Shown here: positions 25,801 through 44,776 of the stretch, one piece after another
Position numbering within the stretch: position 1 is the stretch's first letter
Layout of the letters: every line of letters starts with the position of its first letter
Assembly: GCF_030463535.1 (NCBI RefSeq)
Contig: NC_132880.1
Location: 40,615,842-40,679,841 of the forward strand
DNA from: Salminus brasiliensis
Taxonomy: Eukaryota; Chordata; Actinopteri; Characiformes; Bryconidae
Length of the DNA: 64,000 nucleotides
Direction: 5' to 3'
The notes under the pieces: generated by a model
Databases searched by the model: none
Told to the model about the DNA's origin: nothing
The model's input: only the letters and a program-made list of their open reading frames with translations
Translations under genes and position numbers: made by a program

Positions 25801-28800
25801 CGACTTACAAAAGTGTTTCACTTAGAAAATATATCTTGGTAGTCTGAATAAGCTAGCATCTAAAGATACCTGAAGCTTAGATACAGCCACATACAAGTCA
25901 GTATAGATACCTAGAAACCAAAGATGCATCACAATCAACAGCTACATTGCTATTATACACTGTCCTGTCCTTTTTTTACATTTTTCACATTTTCAGGTCA
26001 TTTAAATTTGTTGTTCCTTACATTGTGTAAAACTCTCTGCAGGACAGTCATAATGAATGGACCAATAGAAATGCTACCTGGATTTAAATATTTTTACATT
26101 GACTTCCATTGATAGTTAAGTAGTTTTACTCCCTCTCATGTAAAGTGACTATTTTGAAGATACAAGGTGTTCCATGACAGTGACAATATGCTACAATGTG
26201 CCTGAATGTAAAAAGATCTACGCAAGACATGAGTGCATCACAAGCCTTTAATAAGTGGAAGATTAGTGCTGATTTAAGTACTCTTGAAAATGATGGGTCT
26301 TTAGTTGCAGTTTGAACACAGTAAGCAGCTCTGCTGTTCAGCCACCCAGGGAAAGTTCATTCTACCACCTTGGCAACAGGACAGAAAACAGTCTAGACAC
26401 TTGTCTTCCAGGCATCTTGAAGGATGGGGGGTCAAGCCGAGTCGCACTTGAAGCTCGAAGGGCTCTTGGTACAGATCAGGTTTTGACATTTGGCATCAGG
26501 GACAGTTCAGACACTGAGGAGATGTTCATTCCACATCCTTGGGGCCAGGACAGACTGGCCAAAAGTCTAGGTGCTTGTCTTCCATACATTCTGAGGAATG
26601 GCAGATCAAACTAAGCCATGCTTAAAGCTTGAAAGGTTTTGACCATTGCCATCAGATAAGGAGGGGCTGGTCCATTTTTGGACTTGTGGGCCAGCGTCAG
26701 GGTTTTGAAACTGATGCAGTCAGCTACAGGAAGACGTAGATTTTTGGACGGAAATCCCAAGTTGGGAACAGTATCACAGCAGCTGGTAATATTCTAAATG
26801 TCCTGTCCTCCCTTTACTCTGCCTCATACTCAAAAGCTTTTTACTACTTGAATAGGTTAGTGGCAGTACCAACTCACATTCACTCAAAGGCTTGGGTAGA
26901 TATTACAAGCATATAAATGATGCAGCTGGAAGTCATCTCTGCTCACACCAGTTCCTGTACCAATGACTGCACAAAAATGAACGAATCTACATCCTCGACG
27001 CGCTGTTTCACAGTCTTTCACTGAAAAGCAGGAATAGAGAGGTGGTTTGCAGTTAGATAATAGCTGAGTGTTTTCGTGTGTGTGTGTGTGTGTGTGTGTG
27101 AGTTTCTGTGTATGTGCTTCTGCATAGGGAGTGTCATGTCTTTGCATTCAGAGCCTTGGGCTTCCTCAGGCGCAAAAAAGAGTTGCAGCTGCGGCTTTGA
27201 TCTCCTAATGTGTGTGATGGCAATTGTACTTCATCCAAAAGACTGCAGCTGAGCGAGTGAGGGCCGAGCCACTCAGCAGCATTTTTAATGCGATTTTAGC
27301 TATCTTAAGGATAAAGGCACGAGCCACGCTGATATTTGGTGGGGGGTATGGAAAGGGGCAGTGTGTGAGACTGTAGGGGTGCCTCATTGTATCTGTACAC
27401 TCCTCCCTCCTGCTACCCAAAGTGACAGAGATGAGCTGCAAATCTAACTGGCCTTCAGGCTAAATGACATGAGAGAGCTGCTGCACTTCTCTGAAAATCA
27501 CCATCACCATCAGATGATTTCATTACGGGGACGTGTTGAATTTAGAAAGAAAAAAAAGGTCTTCCAGTCGACTCATCAAGTGCAAGTTCTTCTTACAGCT
27601 CCTTTGCAAAGTGGTGACTGATGGGTGATAACATTAGTTACAGTGTTAATGGGAAACTCTTAATGAAACTTGAGGTCTTCCTGCTAGGCATACTTATAAG
27701 GCAGCATATATATGTCTATATAGGAGAAAATAAAGGGTCTCCTTTGTGTCACCACAACAGATCTGACCATTCAAGGTATGGAATCAACGGCCTCTGACGA
27801 TGTCCTGTGATAATCTGTGGTGTTATGAGTTGTAAGGTGGGGTCTCCATGGATTGAGCCTTGGGTGCCCATGACCATGTATTTTCATTGAGCACTTTTGG
27901 TAGGTACTGACTAGAGCTGGGCGATATGGAAATAAATTATATCATGATGTTTAAAGACATTTTTTATAATATACAATATTTATCACAATATTTCCTCATT
28001 GAGACAAAATGCAGCAACAGTGTAAAATTTTTAAAAACTGCTATCCAAACACTCTCCAGTACTGATTACTGTGATTTTTACTCAGAATATGCTGCACGCC
28101 ATTCAAGTAAATAAGACAGATTACACTCTTTGTATTGAAATGTGCAGTTAATCAGTGCTCTTTAAGCACTGATGATATCCACAATATGCTCATAAAAGCA
28201 TAGTGTGTATCACAACAACAAAATGTATCACGATACGATAAAATATTGTCATATTGCCCAATTCTACTGCTGACCACTGCATACCAGAAAACCCTCACAA
28301 GACCTGCCTGCCGTTTTAAGGATGATCTGACCCAGTTGTCTAGCCCTCACAATTTGGCTTTTGTCAAAGTGGCTCAGATTCTTATGGTTGCCCATTTCCC
28401 CCTGCTTTTAACACGTCACCTTTACTGTTCGTGACTGTTCACTGGCTGTCTACCCCATGACAGATGCTACTGTAGGTGAAGATAATCAATGTTTTTCACT
28501 TCCCCTGCAAGCAGTGCTAATTTATGGGTGATTGGTGTATGCTTTCAGCAATGTACACTCTAACAGCTTTGTGGCATTTATAACAGTATCCACGTCCTTG
28601 TTATTGCATGTTCTCAAAGATCGAAAAACACTCCCACACACACTGGGAGCAAAGTATGTGCTGTCGCAGGATATGTGGTAAATTTCCAAAAACCCAAAAG
28701 TAATGCAACACATTTTAAGTGTTTTATGTGCCAAAAAAAAACACCACGTATCTGGCCTAATTTCCAGACACTGACACACAACATGCATTACAGTGTGAGA

Positions 28801-30622
28801 TTACAAATGATTTGATTTAGACCATGGGGATGCAAAAAGTGGAACGGGTCCCTGATTCTATTTTCCAGAATCTGAACAGTTAATTAATAGCTTTAGTCAT
28901 TTCTGTCCCAACAACTGGTACAAATAGGGGTGATTATATAATCGTCTTGGTTTATTAAACAAAGGGCTGCTTTCCCAGCCATGGATTTAGCCCAGTCTTA
29001 GGGCGTTCTCCCACCTGCACTTTTTAGTCTGGTTGAATCTGCCTCCGGTTTGTTTTCACCTTTGGTGCGATTAATTTAGGCAGGTGTAAAAACAGTGATC
29101 ACAGGACACAAAACAACCACACAGCGACCGTCTAGAGGAGGCGGTCTCGGCCCAATCCCAAATGAACTCTTGATCCCAAGACTACCAGGTGTTAACCTCC
29201 GCAAGTATGAGCTAAATGGCTTCCATAGCCAGGTGTTAACCTGGCATATTGCCCAGATAATTAGCTATTACAGCTGCGAACAAACATCAACTATGCTCAA
29301 GTCCAGAACACAGGACGTTCTTTCTGTATTTATTTACTTGCTCCTGCCCCAGACTGGTCTGACCAGTAAGCAGAGAGAACAGTCTCAGGTGATTTGTTGA
29401 GAGGCTTTTTGGTGCACTTGATTTTTTTCCATGCCTAAAAACAAACCAAACCAAGGGGGAAATGCTCAGTGTTTACAAATGTGTTAACTGATTCAGACCA
29501 GAGCTAACAAACTACAGACTAATCTGAACCATCCATGGTCAATCACTGTGGAAAAACCTTTTGGTCTAAGCTTAAACCTAATCAACTTTTTGAAGGTCAA
29601 AGGAGCCATCACTTGATGTATAGGTTCTTTACAAAGGTGAAGGTTCTCCACTCTCACATATCTCTATTAAAAATGTGTTTTTTGTTTATGGAACCAAAAG
29701 ATGTTCTTCTGTGGCATTGCTCCAAAAAATGCTAAAGCACCAATGTTTTTAAAAGTGTGACTCTAGGTGGCAAGCATATCATGCTCACAGTTTCCAGTAT
29801 GTGCAGATAATGCAGATCATGCTGTTTTGGTAAATACAGTTTACCTCTCATAATAACTCAAACTGCTGGAGGCCAGGATCTGCATTTCAGAGGACTCCAC
29901 TCACCTCTTTTTCAAATATGTACAGGTGGTCCCCTTTCAGCATCACAAAGCGATTCCTCCATATTTCCCTGAAGATGCCTTTGCCACAGAACTTGCGGAT
30001 CCAGCCTACTTTGTCTGGCTGCGATGACAGCTGGTTGGCATCTTGAAGTCCCTGCGTGTATGGAGAGTAAATCCCAGTCTTACATAACAGAGGAATTAAA
30101 CATAACAAATCCTGCCTTACTGAAACCCACTCTGATAAACTCATCTTTTTACATAGAAATCTGGCCTGAGCTGCTGACCAGGGCAATAGATCTCATACAG
30201 CAGTTGTTAATTATGGCTCACTTTAAGGGCGTGGCCAATTAGCCTAAACACTCTATTACTGCAAAAAATGGACATTTACCTGTGCTCATCACCATCAGGA
30301 CACACTGCCCATATAGAGCCCTGTGCTACACGTTTTATACAGGCAAAGACAATGGGGTCACCAAAACCGTAAGGACATTACAGTTACACACACTAACTTA
30401 CACAAATTTACACAGTGACAGTACAAAAAACACACATCCCAGCACCTCTGCTATACAAACGTGTAATAAACAGCATTACACACACTAGTGTATTATCCAA
30501 TATGTAGGCTGGCACAGACAGGTTATAAAAGACTGCTGCTGTACTGGTAGAGGAACCGCGTAGATCTGCTCAACATTTACACATCAGAAGCTCACCCTTT
30601 TGACCAAATGGCTTTTCTTCAT
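12221..30622 (-). CDS. plekho1: PLEKHO1 (CKIP-1), PH-domain scaffold protein
   Basis: Six coding exons, all with GT-AG ends and all joined in phase 0: 30622-30596, 30051-29905, 19585-19445, 16409-16305, 14208-14107, 13345-12221. The protein is 548 residues; human PLEKHO1 has about 409. Exons 1-4 encode a basic N-terminus ([10 protein letters not shown]) and the PH domain, residues about 20-140, with [17 protein letters not shown] and [11 protein letters not shown] as in mammals. Exon 5 gives the family motif LAHPTRDR...PTRGHLMAV. The last exon holds SDGMLTLDL, a Ser-Pro-rich repeat region (about 343-485) and a C-terminal leucine-rich helix (485-524) matching the mammalian leucine zipper. In mammals the protein binds phosphoinositides, casein kinase 2 alpha, actin capping protein and SMURF1 at the membrane and in the nucleus. 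Intron 2 exceeds 10 kb. A teleost a/b duplicate assignment is not possible from this window. Confidence 0.95.
12413..12841 (-). repeat. plekho1: Ser-Pro repeat block coded in plekho1 last exon
   Basis: These bases encode 13 SP dipeptides in about 143 residues, mostly in the form K/S-x-DSP, spaced roughly every 8-15 residues, with Ser, Lys and His between. At DNA level the units recur as degenerate GGCGA(G/A)TC...CTTT blocks. Most of the extra length over the human protein falls here. Confidence 0.85.
14580..14755. repeat. Dispersed palindromic repeat, family B
   Basis: It contains AAGAACCACTTTTGGTTCT and, further on, GGTGGTTCTTCTATGGCATCGCTTAA. The same core occurs near 1246, 24350, 29610 and 32895. 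The arms pair, so this is a short palindromic, probably MITE-like element in plekho1 intron 4. Confidence 0.6.
16784..16826. repeat. (CT)n microsatellite
   Basis: About 20 uninterrupted CT units in plekho1 intron 3, followed by a weaker CT-rich tail. Confidence 0.95.
17012..17231. mobile_element. MITE family A copy with both ends
   Basis: The left end reads ACTATAGACAAAAGTATTGGG and the right end reads GTACACAAACATTTGGACATAC. The body shares TTAGGCATGGTGTCC and CTACAGGGACTAGG with other copies. Imperfect inverted ends and flanking TA suggest a Tc1/mariner-mobilised non-autonomous element. Confidence 0.7.
17430..17660. repeat. Dispersed repeat, family D
   Basis: Shared blocks are TTGGTCCATTCATTATTAAA and ACAACTGCCAGATTC. 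Related copies lie near 24555, 25985, 44110, 46100, 46290 and 47280. Class unknown. Confidence 0.55.
18414..18500 (+). mobile_element. Truncated copy of the tRNA-derived SINE
   Basis: It matches the first 90 or so bases of the SINE at 10599: GGTGGTGGCACAGCAG, CACAGGGTTGTGGGTT, then AAGCTGCCACTGTTGGGCCC. The A and B boxes are damaged. It lies in plekho1 intron 3. Confidence 0.75.
21265..21700 (+). mobile_element. DNA-transposon-derived repeat, family C
   Basis: It begins with ATGTGAAAAAATTAGGACAC and has an internal repeat of this end (GGGGAAAGTTAGGACACCTC). The segment 21530-21690 (ATCAGAACATGGTTGGAGAG, TTTAGTTTGGTTTGCTCT) reappears in reverse complement near 36640-36790. Two copies in opposite orientation show it is an interspersed element. 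It lies in plekho1 intron 2. Confidence 0.6.
22250..23810. other. Intronic stretch with no feature recognised
   Basis: This part of plekho1 intron 2 has only short spurious frames. I see no repeat copy shared with the rest of the window and no exon-like segment. Confidence 0.4.
23817..24245. mobile_element. Long variant of MITE family A
   Basis: It starts ACTATATGGTCAAAAGTTGTGG, and its middle has ACTGGATGGAGATCCATCAT and CAGGGAACACAGTTCCACTG, which recur near 49110-49170 and in reverse near 50000-50070. The end resembles the family A tail (TATTGGCAGTGCTTTTCTAC). About 430 bases, in plekho1 intron 2. Confidence 0.6.
24350..24520. repeat. Dispersed palindromic repeat, family B
   Basis: It carries GCGATGCAACAGAAGAACCA at one end and AGTGGTTCTTCTATGGCACC at the other, an imperfect inverted pair shared with copies near 14580 and 32895. 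Confidence 0.6.
24555..24790. repeat. Dispersed repeat, family D
   Basis: Shared blocks: ATGAATGGACCAATAGAAAC, TTTTTACATTGGCTTCCATT, TTTTGGAGATACAAGG. These recur almost unchanged near 26050-26180. Confidence 0.6.
25776..26780. repeat. Composite repeat with a nested family D copy
   Basis: It opens with GCATTTAGCAGATGCTCTTA and GTGCGACTTACAAAAGTG, a very common fish repeat end also present in reverse near 58090. The body is split by a family D copy at about 25985-26200. After that come two tandem units of about 170 bases (near 26325 and 26500) sharing GTTCATTC..CC.CCTTGG, AGGACAGA and CTTGTCTTCCA..CAT. It is a nested interspersed repeat in plekho1 intron 2. Confidence 0.55.
27076..27101. repeat. 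(TG)n microsatellite
   Basis: A run of about 13 TG units. Confidence 0.9.
27912..28266. mobile_element. MITE with GGGCGATATGG-type termini
   Basis: The left end TAGAGCTGGGCGATATGG is inverted at the right end, where the plus strand reads TGTCATATTGCCCAATTCTA. The body is AT-rich with many ATAT/ATCACAATA motifs. Such elements are common in teleost introns and are usually classed as hAT-like; the class is inferred. Confidence 0.65.
29610..29760. repeat. Dispersed palindromic repeat, family B
   Basis: Contains GAACCAAAAGATGTTCTTCTG followed by TGGCATTGCTCC and a CACCAATGTTTTTAAAAGTGTG end, as in the other family B copies. Confidence 0.55.
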
Positions 30623-30906
30623 GTTGAACGTGAACTAGGGGACTTTTCTGGTCTATATTCCCCGGCTTCCCCCGGCTGGTCTGTTCTTAATGAGCTGCAC
30701 TGCTGGCTGCGCTGCTCTGGTCCTCTTCTTTGTTGCTCACGGAGCTGACGGGCGGCTGGGAGCAGCTATTCGCTGTCGTGACGGTTTGCAAAACGCGGGC
30801 ATACTGTCTTCATTGGCTTGGGTGGCTCCCTGAGAGCAGCTGAGAGTTTCACTGAACCAGATCGAGGGCTGATCCAGTGTGTGCGCGCATCTAGGAGGGT
30901 TCCGCT

Positions 30907-30920
30907 GCGCCCTCTACTGG
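30907..30920 (-). promoter_or_regulatory. CTCF-type motif upstream of plekho1
   Basis: The minus strand reads CCAGTAGAGGGCGC, which fits the vertebrate CTCF core at every position. It lies about 285 bases upstream of the plekho1 start codon. Confidence 0.5.
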
Positions 30921-30940
30921 ACGGCAAAGCTGTGGCACCG

Positions 30941-30948
30941 TGACGTCA
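30941..30948. promoter_or_regulatory. Palindromic CRE, likely plekho1 promoter
   Basis: TGACGTCA is the full cAMP response element. It sits 20 bases from the CTCF-type motif, in a locally CpG-containing patch (30700-30980) ahead of plekho1 exon 1. The spacing suits the core promoter region; the transcription start cannot be fixed from sequence. Confidence 0.5.
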
Positions 30949-31389
30949 CGACAGATGTTAGCGCTCCGGCGTTCAAGGCAACTGGTCACCTATACTGGAG
31001 TTCTCGCTCCACAGTATTCAGCCTACTTAGATGGAATCATTTAGATGTTTTTTCCGCCCCTGGCCTGTACAGGTGATATCACTAATAGAACCCAGTGCCA
31101 CTCAATGTCTCAGAGATGTTGAAGACACCTGCTCTAGCTTGGTACAGTGATCTATGGGTCGCTACCTTGAGTAACACTTTCTTTAGTTCATAAGGCTGCA
31201 TGGCAACTACATAAACAGTTAAAGCAGCGGTATGCGAGAATTGCTCCCCCAAAGACAAGCTTTACACATGCATTTCTGGACAAGCTGGACTGAGGCAGTA
31301 GAGTAATATTACAGAACTTGCCTTCCGGCTGCCCAAACATCAGCCACCATACCGCCCAGCTGCTGGCACACCTGCTGGCACACCAGCAT

Positions 31390-31690
31390 ATAAATGTAAG
31401 TCTGTATTTTAAATACCAGGATGCAAATTCTCTGCAGTCAGTGACTGTCTAAAATCTGAAACCGATGTTCATCTCCTCCAGTTTCCTTCACTGACAATCT
31501 TTGTTAGGCCTTATATCGCAGCTGATTCGAGTCTTTCTGCCCACAGTTTTGTCTTCAGTAAGTGAAAAACCCTTCAGTTGGGATGAGGTCAGGTGACAGA
31601 ACATACCATTTCTATGCTTTAAGTAGCTCCTGGGTTGCTTCGCAGTATGTTTTGAGTCATTATCCATCTGTAGTGTGAAGTGTCATCCTA
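31390..31690 (+). repeat. Dispersed repeat, family E
   Basis: Shared blocks with 40020-40340 in the same order are GATGCAAAT.CTC.GCAGTCA, TTTTGTC.TCAGTAAGT.AAA and CTCCTGGGTTGCTT. It is a diverged interspersed element between plekho1 and vps45. Confidence 0.6.
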
Positions 31691-32894
31691 TGTACAGCAT
31701 TACACCTTGCTTAATTTCAAATACACCAAAAATGTGTATAGAAGCAAAATGACAAATAATTGTGGGCCATGAATGTCTGTAGATATAGATATTTCAAATT
31801 AAGTAAATATACACTATAACTGACATCATGGCAGGCATACTATGTGATCTTTTCTACTGATGCTGAACATTGTTTGAACATTTATTTCCAGTAAGGGCAG
31901 CCTTTCTGTATTTGGGCCTAAAACAATGAATTCATCCTACTATAAATTGATGGAAAGCTGTTAATACCATTTTCAGTGGATCTTATAATCTTTCAAAATC
32001 TGATATATACTTACATTACTAACTATCATGTACAGGGGTGGTCACAGAACATTTGTACTCTTGAAGTATATTGTATAATTAATATATTGTATACTGTACA
32101 ACAGCACAGACGAAATATATGGACATACTGTAAAGGGTGTCACACGGTCACATAAAATATAAATGTCTGGGACAAAATAGTCTGCAGTCATGACTCTACT
32201 GTATATGTAGCCATTACATTACTGGAAGTGTAAATACCATATGTATATGTATATGTATATACACAAATCAAACTAATGTGTTAACTGTTAGCGGTGAGAC
32301 GGTTTAACAGAAATGTGTGTAGCAGAGTGAAAACATTCTAACAACAAAAGCAATCCTAAGTGTTACGATTTCTGTTACACTGTTAATAACTGTTAATAGG
32401 CTCTACATTAACCAATAACAAATTTACAATCAAATAAATTACACCCGAAGCAAATATACATACTGTTGGTACAATTTAGCACTTATCTCTGAAACCTTAA
32501 ACATGGCCATTAGAGCAGTGGTCACCAACCCACCTTCTGGAGATCTACCATCTTCCAGACTTTAGCTCATATATGCGATTAAGGTCTTCCAAAGACATTA
32601 ATGCAGTATATTATAACTAACCAACAATTCAGTAGTAATTCTTGTGACCATTCACTAAACTAAAGTGGAACCAACACCAGCATGGAAACCAGCTACTGTT
32701 TTTATCCACTTAACTGTAACTGCAGTCTGCTATGTAGCCACTCATGTCATATAACCATGTGTCAGATTTTAGATTTCACTGGAAAAAGATAAGTGGAATT
32801 ATTTACATACAACACAGCATGGTACACAGTACTTTCTCAGGCTTGGTTTGGAGGGACTTGGGCTCATCATTATTGTAGGGCTGCCATACGCGTC

Positions 32895-33150
32895 TAAAAA
32901 TAAAGGTGCTACAATGGGCTTTCTAAGCGATGTCATAGAAGAACCATGTTTAGTTCTACAGAATCAATGTTATAAAGGAACTGTAAGTCTGGCTTTACAA
33001 TTACACACTTTACATTGCCTTTTCATTAACCTTTAACCACATTCTTCACACATACATCTATTCTGAAAAATGGTTACTGGCTTTATGGAAGCAAACATCG
33101 TTCTCATCTCTCCAAAACCCTATATTGCACCAATATTTTTAAGAGCGTTC
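32895..33150. repeat. Dispersed palindromic repeat, family B
   Basis: Starts with AAAATAAAGGTGCTACAATG and AGCGATGTCATAGAAGAACC and ends with an inverted ACCAATATTTTTAAGAGCGT. The inverted ends define a palindromic element of about 250 bases lying just after the vps45 3' end. Confidence 0.6.
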
Positions 33151-33336
33151 ACCAACAGTGATCACACTCTTGATCATATGGCTAAGTCAAATGAACAATT
33201 AACTTTTGATTTGTGCCCTCTTGGAAATCATGGTCTGGATGAGGTCATGCCTTTGACAGACAGTTCATGTTCATGTCACTGGAGGGGAATGTGTGCAGTA
33301 AGAGATGTAGATGAATGAAGAGCCTTGGAAGAGTCC

Positions 33337-43197
<9,861 letters not shown>

Positions 43198-43351
43198 TTT
43201 GTCAGCAATGTCTTTCTCGTGTCTACTGGCAAAGCTATTTCTTCAGTGGTCGCAAAACCCTGCGCTTCTCTTGATTAGTCAGTTCTCCGCGTCCCAAATT
43301 ATTTTGTTGACACCGAACAAAAACTCCCAGCCTCGCTCATGATCCAGGAAT

Positions 43352-43359
43352 ATTTCCGG
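43352..43359 (-). promoter_or_regulatory. ETS-type site, likely vps45 promoter
   Basis: The minus strand reads CCGGAAAT about 155 bases upstream of the vps45 start codon, in the only CpG-bearing patch between vps45 and the next gene (43200-43520). ETS/GABP sites are typical of TATA-less housekeeping promoters. Confidence 0.4.
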
Positions 43360-43519
43360 TGTATGTAACATGTGGCAGCGCTGGTCTGGGATCTGCTATT
43401 TTAACCTTTCACAATGCAGAGTAACGGGAGCCTTCAGCGCCACCACTGACCCACAAACAGCTCACACGTAGAGGGACAGCCATCCCACAGTGCACCGCGA
43501 CAGTGCCGTATAGCGTGTG

Positions 43520-44776
43520 CAAAACGCCATTTTGGTAAGGTCATGGAGGGCCCGTGACATTATTAATATGATTAACAATAGAATTATTTTCAATACGTGT
43601 CCAGAATGAAGAACATAGCTGTTTTTTTTAAATAAAAAAATAATAAAAATAATGTTCATAAAATTTGTCTCGTGTAGTCAAAAGTGATTTTTAAAAGAAG
43701 GGAATTTTTAACTCCCTTAAATATTCCTTATTGGTCCCAAATATTGATTAAAAGATCTAAATGACATTTGGTGTGTAGTTTATTTATTATAATATTTAAA
43801 TATACACTGTGTAAATTATTTCTAATATAATAATAATGTTAAGTAACAGAGTGCATGTGTATATGCACGTGTATATTGTTTAATTATTACAAACACTTTG
43901 GTGTATCCGCTGCAGTTAATTAATAATATAATCAGTTTGTAATTTTGGTATGTTGTTTATCATGGACATATCTAAGCAACAGTGTGTCTATTGTCAAATA
44001 ACAATGGAATTAAAATATTAATATAGCTAATTAAATATAATATAGATAACTTTGGTGATGTAATGGCATTTATTTAAAAGGGAATTACATTTTACAAGGA
44101 AAATAGGTTTTGTCTTTTTTCACACTGGGAAGATGTATATTGTCACTGTCACATAAAATCTTCGATCTTCAAAACTGCAACTTTGCAAAAGTTATTTAAA
44201 AAATATTTAATTATAAGTACTTCTGGAGGATTTCTATTGGTCCATTCATTTTGATACAATATAAAGAACGTCCAGATTTATTCAAAAAGGCAAAAAAGAA
44301 GAAGAAAACAATCAAAACTTAAAAATTAGGTTTATTTCTTTTTATATTTTTTGCCATTGTAACAGCACTATTAATGACACAGTAATTACAACAGCTAACA
44401 ATAGCCAACGTGGTTTAAACACTATCACACATATAGATATGATGATTTCATGTTTCAACACTGACAAGAAAAGTGTGAAAATGGTGCTCCATTTTTATTA
44501 TGAAAAGAAAGACTATACATACAGTTATTTTATTTATTCTAAACTTCAAATTAAAAGTGTAATCTGCAATTGCTAAATGATTTTGACCATGTTCTTTATT
44601 ATTACCTACTGTTTAGTGTTTTATAAAATGTACCAAAGCTGTCATAAAAAAAAACATGTAAAGATGTAATAATAAAGCAGGCACAGAGCAGACTGATATC
44701 CAGCAGGAGCTCCGATCATTCTGTTGTAGGCATGTACTGGTGGTGGAATATCACTGATTTGGGATGTTGCCTGGGA
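43520..44776. other. Intergenic spacer, vps45 to the RDH gene
   Basis: Very AT-rich DNA with no coding signal. It contains a family D repeat at about 44110-44310 (TTTCTATTGGTCCATTCATT). Overlapping minus-strand AATAAA hexamers at 44529-44538 are the best candidates for the RDH poly(A) signal, about 240 bases past its stop. Confidence 0.5.
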
